DNA of 33,613 bases. It comes from SLAN01 sp964565375 (GTDB taxonomy: Bacteria > Spirochaetota > Spirochaetia > DSM-27196 > SKKC01). The DNA lies in assembly GCA_964565375.1 (NCBI GenBank), contig CAZMEV010000022.1:1-33613 (forward strand), given 5' to 3'. This document shows positions 24,543 to 31,953 of the stretch, one piece after another. Within the stretch, counting starts at the first letter, position 1, and each line of letters opens with the position of its first letter. Under the pieces are notes generated by a model, which had not been told where the DNA came from, ran no database searches, and saw nothing but the letters and a program-made list of their open reading frames with translations. The position numbers were made by a program, and so were the translations under genes.

Positions 24543-25244
24543 ATGTTGCCAAGAGTCACCCGTACGGCGCTCATTATACTGCTCATCGGCACGGTTGCTG
24601 CCGTTCAGGCCGTCGCCGGCGACGTTGCGCGCTTCGAAAACCTCGGTTTTTCGACCGACAACAGCGTGTTCATGTTCGCGCAGTACGGGGTGGAGCAGGA
24701 AACAAGCACTCCATATGCGGAAATATACACCGTGGATGTCGCCGAAAATGAGTTCGTCCCCGGTGGGAGGTTCTCAAAGTCACCCGACCAGAGAGTGGCC
24801 GCAGGGCAGGACGGACGTGGCGTACTCCACTCGCTTCTGCATGATGCACGAACTGTTGTAAACGAACATGGTGTTGACCACAGCAGTCAGGGCCGCATCG
24901 TTTATGCGTTGCTCAATGAAGACGAACCTGAGGATGTCATTGAGTTTCGCGACTTTGACACCGGCGCCCGCTACCGGGCGGAACTAGTTCAGCAGCGCGA
25001 CCAGGCAGATTCGGAGGTCAGGGCACGCTTCCATATTGATCTGACCCGCCACACGCCGGACGACAGAAGCCACAGCTATACCATTGGTCTTCCAGAGTTC
25101 TACCGCGACGGCGTTGAATCCTACCGTATCCGTCAGGCAATCCTCTCGCCGGACGAACGCTCACTGGTATTCGTCGTGGAAATGCGACGCCCGACCGAAC
25201 ACGGCAGTGCAGTACGCTACATGGTGGAGACTGTCCGGTTTTAG
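24543..25244 (+). CDS. Secreted protein, DUF2259-like
   Basis: A 233-residue exported protein. The signal peptide (about 1-26) has a basic start (MLPRVTR), a hydrophobic core (ALIILLIGTVAAVQ) and an AVAG cleavage area. The mature start VARFENLGFSTDNSVFMFAQYGVEQ, followed by YAEIYTVDVAENEFVPGG, is typical of the DUF2259 predicted periplasmic family seen in spirochaetes. The function of this family is unknown; the sequence suggests beta-rich repeats, with a second FSTDNSVFMF-like unit near the end (LSPDERSLVFVVEM). An excellent ribosome site (GGAGGAGGAA) precedes ATG 24543, predicting strong translation. proS follows after 74 bases. Confidence 0.8.
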   Translation: MLPRVTRTALIILLIGTVAAVQAVAGDVARFENLGFSTDNSVFMFAQYGVEQETSTPYAEIYTVDVAENEFVPGGRFSKSPDQRVAAGQDGRGVLHSLLHDARTVVNEHGVDHSSQGRIVYALLNEDEPEDVIEFRDFDTGARYRAELVQQRDQADSEVRARFHIDLTRHTPDDRSHSYTIGLPEFYRDGVESYRIRQAILSPDERSLVFVVEMRRPTEHGSAVRYMVETVRF

Positions 25245-25318
25245 CAATGCGCGGTGGCTACCACCGTTTGCGGACAGAATTGACAGCCTGATATCCGCTC
25301 TTTAGAATCCCGGGCACC

Positions 25319-26752
25319 ATGGCGGAAAGTATAACCCCTCGCTCTCAAAGCTACTCGGATTGGTATGTTGATATTGTCCTCAAGGGCCGTCTTGCTGATT
25401 ACAGCCCGGTAAAAGGGACAATGGTTATTCGCCCGCGTGGATATGCGCTCTGGGAGCGCATGCAGTCCGCGCTGGATTCCATGTTCAAAGAGACCGGGCA
25501 TCAGAACGCCTACTTTCCGCTTCTCATTCCGGAACACTTTCTGCAGAAGGAAGCCGAACACGTTGAAGGCTTCGCGCCGGAATGCGCTGTAGTGACACAC
25601 GGTGGAGGCGAGAAACTCGACGAGCCCCTCGTTATCCGACCGACAAGCGAAACCATCATCTGGAGCATGTACAAAAAGTGGATCCAGAGTTACCGGGATC
25701 TTCCGCTTCTGATAAATCAGTGGGCGAACGTGCTCAGGTGGGAAAAGCGTACGCGGCTGTTCCTCCGAACCATGGAGTTTCTGTGGCAGGAGGGCCACAC
25801 AGCTCACGCAACCGCCGAGGAAGCGCAGGAAGAGACCCTTCGCATGCTCGAGGTGTATCGGCGCTTCGCCGAGGAATACATGGCGATTCCGGTTCTCACA
25901 GGCGTAAAGAGTGAAAGCGAGAAGTTTGCAGGGGCGGTGAACACCTATGCCATAGAAGCCATGATGCAGGACCGCAAGTCGCTGCAGGCGGGTACCAGTC
26001 ACTTCCTCGGGCAGAACTTCGCAAAAGCGTTCGATGTTACCTTCCAGTCCGCAGAGGGGCAGCTCGAATACGTATGGGCGACCAGCTGGGGGGTGAGTAC
26101 ACGCCTTATCGGCGCACTCATTATGGCCCACTCCGACGACAACGGACTTGTTCTTCCGCCGAAGCTCGCTCCAACGCAGGTAGTGCTCGTACCCATCTTC
26201 AAAAACAACAATAAGGCCGAAGTACTTGAATACGCGCGACGTATCAAGGCGGAGATTCCCGCCGAACTGCGAAGCGTTCTCGACGACGACGAAAACAACT
26301 CACCCGGCTGGAAGTTCGCTGAATGGGAACTTGCAGGCGCACCGATCCGCGTGGAGATCGGCCCACGGGACATGGAAAAAGGCCAGGCGGTACTGGTGCG
26401 CCGTGATACCGGCGAGAAAACCACTGTATCGGTCCGCGAGGTACCTACCCGAATTAACTCGCTCCTCGAAGAAATTCAGAACTCACTGTTCGAGCGCGCC
26501 CGTTCGTTCCGTGACGAAAACACCTTCGAACTCGACGATTACGAGGAAATGAAAGCGATGCTCAACGGCGACGGCGGGTTCGTGCTTGCTCCCTGGGACG
26601 GCGACCCTGAGACTGAGGCCAAAGTCAAGGAAGACACCAAGGCGACAATCCGCGTGCTGCCCTTCGGCAATGAGGAGAAGGCTCAAGGCCGCACCTGCGT
26701 CGTATCCGGCAATCCCGCCCGGCACATGGCAGTGTTCTCGCGAGCCTACTGA
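25319..26752 (+). CDS. proS: Proline-tRNA ligase, archaeal/eukaryotic type (ProS type 3)
   Basis: A 477-residue class II synthetase that charges tRNA-Pro. It lacks the bacterial INS editing domain and is of the short archaeal/eukaryotic type. Motif 1 surrounds VKGTMVIRPRGYALWERMQ; motif 2 includes RPTSETIIWSMYKKW and NQWANVLRWEKRTRLFLRTMEF; motif 3 is TSWGVSTRLIGALIMAHSDD. An anticodon-binding domain follows (about 280-380), then the small C-terminal domain ending in the conserved Tyr. The zinc site of that domain is lost: WCGD, CE and CVxC of typical members read WDGD, TE and CVVS. No clear ribosome site precedes ATG 25319. A hairpin (26762-26784) follows the stop. Confidence 0.93.
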   Translation: MAESITPRSQSYSDWYVDIVLKGRLADYSPVKGTMVIRPRGYALWERMQSALDSMFKETGHQNAYFPLLIPEHFLQKEAEHVEGFAPECAVVTHGGGEKLDEPLVIRPTSETIIWSMYKKWIQSYRDLPLLINQWANVLRWEKRTRLFLRTMEFLWQEGHTAHATAEEAQEETLRMLEVYRRFAEEYMAIPVLTGVKSESEKFAGAVNTYAIEAMMQDRKSLQAGTSHFLGQNFAKAFDVTFQSAEGQLEYVWATSWGVSTRLIGALIMAHSDDNGLVLPPKLAPTQVVLVPIFKNNNKAEVLEYARRIKAEIPAELRSVLDDDENNSPGWKFAEWELAGAPIRVEIGPRDMEKGQAVLVRRDTGEKTTVSVREVPTRINSLLEEIQNSLFERARSFRDENTFELDDYEEMKAMLNGDGGFVLAPWDGDPETEAKVKEDTKATIRVLPFGNEEKAQGRTCVVSGNPARHMAVFSRAY

Positions 26753-26761
26753 ACCCAGGCC

Positions 26762-26784
26762 CCCGGCCACGTGGCACGGCCGGG
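26762..26784 (+). terminator. GC-rich hairpin after proS, no U tract
   Basis: Perfect 7-base arms CCCGGCC and GGCCGGG enclose 9 bases and start 10 bases after the proS stop. No T run follows. This resembles the hairpin after pheT. Confidence 0.45.
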
Positions 26785-26883
26785 CGGTGAACCTCGCAAA
26801 CCTGCCGGCTCCCGGGCGGCCGGCAATCCCCGCTCACCGGCTGGTTCATGAAGGCCTGCCACGTGGCACGGGCAATCCCCGCG
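26766..26883. repeat. Direct repeats in the proS downstream region
   Basis: GCCACGTGGCACGG occurs at 26766-26779 and again at 26858-26871. GGCAATCCCCGC occurs at 26821-26832 and again at 26871-26882. The whole proS-to-barrel space is GC-rich and looks built from duplicated pieces. Confidence 0.7.
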
Positions 26884-26931
26884 AATCCGCTTCCTGAAAA
26901 GTCACGGCGAATCTGCTATACTCCATAGTAC

Positions 26932-27648
26932 GTGCGGCGACTTCCAGGTCTTATCACCGGTATTTTACTCGCTCTCATAGCGCTCCCGGAACTCAATGCG
27001 CTCTCGCTCGACGTGCGTGGCGGACTTGTGTGGATCGGTAACGGGTACCGGGAGCAGTATGTCGGGCGGAGAATCGAGGGAAGCGACGTGAGTCCGCTGC
27101 TTACCTTCACGGGTATCGGCGTGCACATCCCGCTGGGACTGACGGTTCCCGGAGGCGGCGAGCTCGGAGTCGCGCCCGGACTGGACTTCTGGTATAAGGA
27201 CTACGCGTTCACCGGCGACGACGATTTTCCCGATGAGAGCGAGGGGCGTGCCGTTCCCACGCAGATAGAAACGGCACCTGTGGAAGGGCGCGAAGTGGCC
27301 GGTACCCTCGGGATTCTGCTCTCGGTACCGGTTGACATAGGCTTCCGTGTGGCAGAGCCGCTGACGCTTACCGCAGGATTCAGCCCGAGTATCCTCTTCC
27401 GCGCTCCGGTTAACCCCATCGAAGACTCGGATATCGGACAGCTTACGGAATACTTTTACTCGGAGTTTCGCTACCTGTACCCCGAATTGCGGTTCGGCGG
27501 ACTGTGGGAGCTGAGCGATCAACTCGGGATTCAAACCCAGCTTCGAGGATTCGCACCGGTGGGCCGGCTTTTTGACGACGAAGAGTCGCTGCCATGGTGG
27601 GACTCGCTCATGGTCTCCGGGCAGGCCGGCCTCCGGATCAGCTTCTGA
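26932..27648 (+). CDS. Predicted outer-membrane beta-barrel protein
   Basis: A 238-residue exported protein with no named family. The N-terminus is a signal peptide (MRRLPGLITGILLALIALPELNAL, cleavage near residue 24). The mature part alternates hydrophobic and polar residues in many short strands (for example GIGVHIPLGLTV, GILLSVPVDIGFRV, PLTLTAGFSPSILF), with Asp/Glu-rich loops. It ends in GLRISF, and a C-terminal Phe is the usual signal for barrel assembly. An 8- to 10-strand barrel is likely. The start is GTG 26932, with no clear ribosome site; no better start is in frame nearby. It lies downstream of proS and convergent with the SDF transporter gene, with a repeat array between. Confidence 0.72.
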   Translation: MRRLPGLITGILLALIALPELNALSLDVRGGLVWIGNGYREQYVGRRIEGSDVSPLLTFTGIGVHIPLGLTVPGGGELGVAPGLDFWYKDYAFTGDDDFPDESEGRAVPTQIETAPVEGREVAGTLGILLSVPVDIGFRVAEPLTLTAGFSPSILFRAPVNPIEDSDIGQLTEYFYSEFRYLYPELRFGGLWELSDQLGIQTQLRGFAPVGRLFDDEESLPWWDSLMVSGQAGLRISF

Positions 27649-27710
27649 AGCGAGGTGCTGCCCGGTTCGGCCGGCCGGTATAGTGGGGAGTCCCGTGGGT
27701 TTCCCGGATG

Positions 27711-27905
27711 CGCCCGGCCCAGCCTGCGGCGCCCGGCCCAGCCTGCGGCGCCCGGCCNNNNNNNNNNNNNNNNNNNNNNNNNNNNNNNNNNNNNNNNNNN
27801 NNNNNNNNNNNNNNNNNNNNNNNNNNNNNNNNNNNNNNNNNNNNNNNNNNNNNNNNNGCGCCCGGCCCAGCCTGCGGCGCCCGGCCCAGCCTGCGGCGCC
27901 CGGCC
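27711..27905. repeat. 19-bp intergenic tandem repeat with assembly gap 27758-27857
   Basis: Units CAGCCTGCGGCGCCCGGCC are present twice on each side of the 100-N gap, plus partial copies. The array lies between convergent genes. The phase requires 9+19k missing bases, which 100 does not fit. The unit is almost pure GC and holds the palindrome GGCGCC, so structure in either transcript is likely. Confidence 0.93.
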
Positions 27906-27919
27906 GCACCTGTGCGGCC
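27902..27919. terminator. GC-rich palindrome after the SDF transporter gene
   Basis: Perfect arms GGCCGCAC and GTGCGGCC flank 2 bases, about 24 bases past the stop of the minus-strand transporter gene and at the edge of the 19-bp array. No T run. Confidence 0.4.
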
Positions 27920-27942
27920 CGACATACAGGCAGACGGGCCGC

Positions 27943-29172
27943 TTAAATGTAGTCCTGCACATCCGGAAGCGCACGCTGTCGCTCACTTCCGGCAACAATA
28001 CGAAGCACCGCTCCGGCGGTCATAATGTCGGCGAAGGCGCCTATGCCGAGCAGGATGGTGGCGGCCGGGCGCAGGATCAGAAACGCCTCTTCGAATCCCT
28101 GACCATGGCCGGCTGCAAGCATCCCGAGCAGGACCAGTACGCCCGAGCCGGGAACTCCAACGAGCATGAACGAGAACACGAATACGCTTCCGGCAACCCA
28201 AAGCACATCCGCGAAGGCAACATCGAGGCCAGAATATGAGTTGAGTACCACGATAAACGACATGGACGCGACCATGGCACTGCCTGCTTTCGCAAACAGC
28301 AGCGTAAAGGGCACGAGCACTCCGCCGACCCGGCGCTTCACGCCGAGGTTTTCGTGTCCGAGACAGGCAAAGGTTCCGCCGGCGAAGTAGGTATTTCCGG
28401 AAATGAGCGCCGCGAGGGCGGGCGGAACCATCCCGAGCAACCACGGTAAGGGATTCCATCGACCTCCAAAGAAATACACAAACAGCGGATAGATCAGAAG
28501 GGTGAGCACCGCCGCGCTTATCGCGGTCACAAGAATAATGGGACCGAAAAACGCCTGGTTGCCGAGCGTTCGAATGGTAATAACCGTGTGCGCGGCCACG
28601 GCGATAAGAGCAACTCCGAGCACCTGAACGATCGCCGCGTTGATCTGATAGAACACCCTTCCGAGCCCATCGAAGATATCCTCGAGCAGCGATGCGTAGC
28701 GATTGTCGGTGGAAACCGTAAGACCGAGCACCACCGCAAGCAGGAGCGCGGATATCAGCTCAGCCGGGGCGAGTGACAGTGAGGAAAGCGCATTGGCGGG
28801 AACCGCCTGTTGCAGAATAGCCAGGACACTCGGGGGCGTTGGAATGGGAGGCTCCTCGAGAATGATCGGCAGCGTCCCCGGATCGAGAAACACCACTGAA
28901 ACAAGTCCGAGCACGACGGCGATGGCGGTGAACGCAAGAATGCCGGCGATTGCCTTGCCCAATGTCGCTATTGTCCGCTCGTTCTCCCGCAGGTCATGCA
29001 CCGATACCACTGTACCGAAGAACACCAGCGGTACGAGCATGTAGGTTCCGATATTCACCGCGAACGCCGAGAGCTCTTCCCAGATCTCTGCATTGCCCTC
29101 CAGATCACTGATGAAGAAGCCGATCGCAATCCCTGCTGCGATTCCGAGGATGTATCTGATCCAGATTTTCAT
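27943..29172 (-). CDS. SDF-family (dicarboxylate/amino acid:cation symporter-like) transporter with altered motifs
   Basis: A 409-residue membrane protein with about eight helices and the overall order of the DAACS/GltPh family: GFFISDLEG after TM1, YMLVPLVFFGTVVSV in TM2-3, AVPANALSSLS, the TM7 region and the VPGSGVLVLLGML hairpin. Clear family landmarks remain (ENLGVKRRVGGVLVPF; VPGSG). However, the sites that bind substrate and sodium are changed: the serine-rich HP1 tip reads SGNTYFAGGTFA, the NMDGT motif is KAGSA, and the TM8 RTxxNVxGD region is GIGAFADIMTAG. Sodium-coupled glutamate transport is therefore doubtful. GGAG lies 11 bases before ATG 29172. It is 42 bases downstream of the SDR-like gene, probably in one operon. 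Confidence 0.82.
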   Translation of the reverse strand: MKIWIRYILGIAAGIAIGFFISDLEGNAEIWEELSAFAVNIGTYMLVPLVFFGTVVSVHDLRENERTIATLGKAIAGILAFTAIAVVLGLVSVVFLDPGTLPIILEEPPIPTPPSVLAILQQAVPANALSSLSLAPAELISALLLAVVLGLTVSTDNRYASLLEDIFDGLGRVFYQINAAIVQVLGVALIAVAAHTVITIRTLGNQAFFGPIILVTAISAAVLTLLIYPLFVYFFGGRWNPLPWLLGMVPPALAALISGNTYFAGGTFACLGHENLGVKRRVGGVLVPFTLLFAKAGSAMVASMSFIVVLNSYSGLDVAFADVLWVAGSVFVFSFMLVGVPGSGVLVLLGMLAAGHGQGFEEAFLILRPAATILLGIGAFADIMTAGAVLRIVAGSERQRALPDVQDYI

Positions 29173-29214
29173 GCCGTCTCATACTCCATTGAAGAATTTT
29201 TAAGGTCGATGTTT

Positions 29215-29889
29215 CTAAGATCGGAACAGCGAGCGCAGCGCCGTCCGCTTGCCGTAGCGCTGCAGTCTCCCGCGGATTTTCGCGGGCCGCTCCCGACACT
29301 CGTTCTCTATAAACGTCGCATAGGCCTGTGCCTGTTCTTCTGAATCCGGTCCTATGAAGCCGAACACGGCAGGGCCGCTTTCACGGTAGTGGTCGAGCAG
29401 GGTTGAAAGAAAAGACTCGACAGCCCCGTAAACAAGCGAGCGCATGCTCGCCCCGACAGATTCTTCCGGCTCGGCCACCGCAACAATCAACGAACCCGCC
29501 GGAGGCCCTTCATAATTCTGTGGTGAGGCGGCGGAAAGGTGCCGAAGCAGTTCTCGGGCGAGATATACGGTCGACCTGAGCTGTTCGTCGAGATAGCGTT
29601 CTATATCCGAAATTCCGGTGTCCACCAGCGACGCAGCACAGGGGGCGGGTGCAGTAACAAGAACCGCGCGGTCAAGCGACCCTGAGGCAGTAACAGTCGC
29701 CGTCGTAAGCGAACGCGCGGACAGCGGCGAGCGTGGCGACCAGGGCAGGTGCAGCCGCTCGGATTGCCACGAAGGTTGGTTCACGCCCGGATCGGCACAG
29801 GCCACCGTTTCGCCGGAATTGGCTGCGTTGTTCATGAGTGTGGTTAAAAGCGGCCCGGAGGAGCCGGCGAAGAGCACGGTGCTCGGCAT
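29215..29889 (-). CDS. Degenerate short-chain dehydrogenase/reductase-like protein
   Basis: A 224-residue protein with the layout of an SDR Rossmann fold. It has a first strand and loop VLFAGSSGPLLTTLM, a DRAVLVTAP strand where NAG would lie, a long helix (DIERYLDEQLRSTVYLARELL) like SDR alpha-4/5, GSLIVAVA carrying the catalytic Ser position, and MRSLVYGAVESFLSTLL where YxxxK would be. The nucleotide-binding TGxxxGxG is reduced to AGSSGPLL, and the active-site Lys is Glu. It is therefore probably not an active dehydrogenase. The fold call is by pattern and could be wrong. It is followed by the SDF-like transporter gene and diverges from the TetR gene. Confidence 0.6.
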   Translation of the reverse strand: MPSTVLFAGSSGPLLTTLMNNAANSGETVACADPGVNQPSWQSERLHLPWSPRSPLSARSLTTATVTASGSLDRAVLVTAPAPCAASLVDTGISDIERYLDEQLRSTVYLARELLRHLSAASPQNYEGPPAGSLIVAVAEPEESVGASMRSLVYGAVESFLSTLLDHYRESGPAVFGFIGPDSEEQAQAYATFIENECRERPAKIRGRLQRYGKRTALRSLFRS

Positions 29890-29953
29890 TGCGCGCCATC
29901 GTATCCGTGCGTGAAACGGGGGTCAACTGAATGCATGAATCGACTCCCCGTGC

Positions 29954-29983
29954 TTGACCCTTCAAGTATCACCTAAGTATTCT
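29954..29983 (+). promoter_or_regulatory. Promoter of the tetR-RND operon
   Basis: TTGACC (29954-29959; 5/6 of -35) is followed after 18 bases by TATTCT (29978-29983; 4/6 of -10). Transcription would begin near 29990, inside the dyad listed next. Confidence 0.45.
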
Positions 29984-30006
29984 TGAATTCCTGAATGGAT
30001 ATTCAA
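29983..30006. promoter_or_regulatory. Dyad symmetry over the transcription start: likely TetR operator
   Basis: Outer arms TTGAAT (29983-29988) and ATTCAA (30001-30006) are perfect inverted repeats, with CC and GG further inside. The 24-base element overlaps the predicted start site and lies 28 bases before the tetR gene, the usual place for autorepression by TetR-family dimers. Confidence 0.5.
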
Positions 30007-30033
30007 TAATTACATCGGAGATGAAAAGTACCC

Positions 30034-30648
30034 ATGTCGAGACAGCCGGATGCAGAAAAAAGGAATCGGATTCTGGAGGCAGCCTACGAGACGTTCGGAA
30101 CACTCGGGTTCCAGCGGGCGACGCTGAAGGACATCGCCGAACGCGCCTCGCTTTCAGCCGGGACGATTTATACGTACTTCACCGATAAGCGCGATCTGTT
30201 CAAACAGGCGGTTAACGAGACATGGGAGGAGTTTCACGAAGCAGTCGACCGGATTACCGCCGGGACGGGGAACTACGAGGAGAAAATGCGTTCGCTCGAG
30301 AGCGTGGGCCTCGATCTTCTGCGCCGCGTACACCCGATTCTCCACAGCATGTTCAGCGAGGCGGTGCGTATGGACATGTTCTCTTCGCACCTCGACAGAC
30401 TCTGCGATCAGCTCGAGCAGCTGTATCTGCAGGGACGCGAAGAGGGCCAGGTTACCGACGCGGAAACCTACGAGCACCGGCGGTTTCTCCTTCGAACCTT
30501 CGCCTCCGGTGTGCTGCTGCAGCTGAGCATCGTACCTCCGGATAAACTCGACGACGAGATTGCAACGGTCAGGCAACACCTGCAGGCCGGTCGCGGGCTG
30601 TTCACAACCGGCAGCGCCTCGGAGCCGGTGGGGAGAGGAACTCTATGA
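30034..30648 (+). CDS. TetR/AcrR-family transcriptional regulator
   Basis: A 204-residue repressor. The N-terminal HTH domain is classical: RNRILEAAYETFGTLGFQRATLKDIAERASLSAGTIYTYFTDKRDLF (about residues 9-55, in pieces ILEAAYETFG, TLKDIAERA and GTIYTYF). The rest is a helical ligand-binding domain. It heads an operon with an RND adaptor and pump; its stop overlaps the adaptor start (ATGA), so it is most likely the local regulator of this efflux system, responding to an exported compound. A dyad and promoter upstream fit autoregulation. GGAG lies rather far (13 bases) from ATG 30034, but no better start was found. Confidence 0.92.
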   Translation: MSRQPDAEKRNRILEAAYETFGTLGFQRATLKDIAERASLSAGTIYTYFTDKRDLFKQAVNETWEEFHEAVDRITAGTGNYEEKMRSLESVGLDLLRRVHPILHSMFSEAVRMDMFSSHLDRLCDQLEQLYLQGREEGQVTDAETYEHRRFLLRTFASGVLLQLSIVPPDKLDDEIATVRQHLQAGRGLFTTGSASEPVGRGTL

Positions 30649-31928
30649 AGCGCTCTCGTGTGGTCCTGACAGTGGTAATAACCGCCGCGGCGCTGATTTT
30701 TGTCGGAAGTCCACTCATTCAGTTTCTCATATCAGCGCTCGAAGAGGAGGAAGAAGTCCGCGGTGTGCCGGTGCGGCTCGCCTCCCCTGAACGCGGCACC
30801 CTCTCAGAGACCGCCCGCTACAGCGGAACGCTCAGCGCCGACCGCACCGCGAATGTGATCGCAAGGCATACCGGCGAGATCATCTCTCTTGAGGTGAGCC
30901 AGAACGACATGGTTGAAGCCGGGGATACGATCGCCGAGATAGAGGATGACTCCGCCCGGCTCGAGGTCGAACAGGCCCGGGCAAACCTTGAAATGCGCGA
31001 AAGCCGCCTGAGAGCAGCCCGTCGCGGCGCCCGTGACGAAGAAATCGAAAGCGCACGCGCCGACGTCCGGCAGGCGGAGTCGGAAATAGAAACCGCCGAG
31101 CGCGACCTCGAGCGCACACGGCGTCTCGCCGACGCCGGCACAGTCTCGCAGTCACGGCTGGAAGCGGCGGAGAACGATTTCCGAAGGGCACAGACGGAGC
31201 TTGAGAACGCTCGCCGGCAATTGCGAATACTCGAGGACGGTGCAACCGAAGAAGACCTCGAAGAGGCCGAAGCGGCTGTGCGCGCGGCTGAGCGTCAGCT
31301 CGACCTCGCGGAGTTACAGCTTCGCTACACCACTGTCCGGGCACCCGTGTCGGGGCGTGTTACAACCATCAACATAGAAGAAGGAAATAATGTGGATGTG
31401 GGAACGCCGGTGGCACAGATTGTCGGAGACGATATCGTACGGGCGGAAATACGCGTCCCCGAGCGCCGATACCGGGATTTCGCCTCCGAGGAACTTCGGC
31501 AGGAAGTCATGCTTCATCCGACCGCATTCGCCGGCGGCCGGCCGCGTGAGGCGACCATTTCACACGTGGGAAGTGCAATAGATCCGCGCACGCGCACTTT
31601 TGAGGTAGAAATTGTCGCCGGCAACGAAGACGGTTCGCTTCGCCCGGGCATGTATATCGAAGCGCATTTCACACTGCGGGAGCGAACCGACACGCTCATC
31701 GTACCCGACCGCGCCGTGGTGAACCGGGCAGGCCGCTTTGTCGTGTTCGCCGTCGACGACGATGAACAGGCCCGGGAGATCGAGGTCAGAAGGGGCCTGC
31801 GGTCGGACGGATATACCGAAGTTTCCGCTATCGGCGAAGAACCGCTGACCGAGGAAACACGCATTATCGTGGAGGGAAACAGCTTCCTCGAACACGAACA
31901 GATCGTCCGGGTCGTCGAGGGACCGTAG
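30645..31928 (+). CDS. RND efflux periplasmic adaptor (membrane fusion protein)
   Basis: A 427-residue adaptor of the AcrA/HlyD type linking the inner-membrane pump to an outer-membrane channel. It has an N-terminal membrane anchor (about 5-30), then an acidic EEEEE patch. The first half of the lipoyl domain is TGEIISLEVSQNDMVEAGDTIAEIED. A long alpha-helical hairpin of about 120 residues follows, rich in Arg/Glu/Ala heptads (105-225), longer than in AcrA. The second lipoyl half is YTTVRAPVSGRVTTINIEEGNNV, followed by beta-barrel and membrane-proximal domains (VPDRAVVNRAGRFVVFAV). The start ATG overlaps the tetR stop. The pump gene follows 25 bases later. Confidence 0.92.
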   Translation: MKRSRVVLTVVITAAALIFVGSPLIQFLISALEEEEEVRGVPVRLASPERGTLSETARYSGTLSADRTANVIARHTGEIISLEVSQNDMVEAGDTIAEIEDDSARLEVEQARANLEMRESRLRAARRGARDEEIESARADVRQAESEIETAERDLERTRRLADAGTVSQSRLEAAENDFRRAQTELENARRQLRILEDGATEEDLEEAEAAVRAAERQLDLAELQLRYTTVRAPVSGRVTTINIEEGNNVDVGTPVAQIVGDDIVRAEIRVPERRYRDFASEELRQEVMLHPTAFAGGRPREATISHVGSAIDPRTRTFEVEIVAGNEDGSLRPGMYIEAHFTLRERTDTLIVPDRAVVNRAGRFVVFAVDDDEQAREIEVRRGLRSDGYTEVSAIGEEPLTEETRIIVEGNSFLEHEQIVRVVEGP

Positions 31929-31953
31929 TACGAGCGGCACAGAGAAACAGCCT

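Noticed and set aside
25241..26131. 296-codon open frame on the minus strand
   Set aside because: Antisense to proS; no motifs.
6873..27905. CRISPR array
   Set aside because: The repeats are directly adjacent without spacers, differ between loci, and no cas genes are present.
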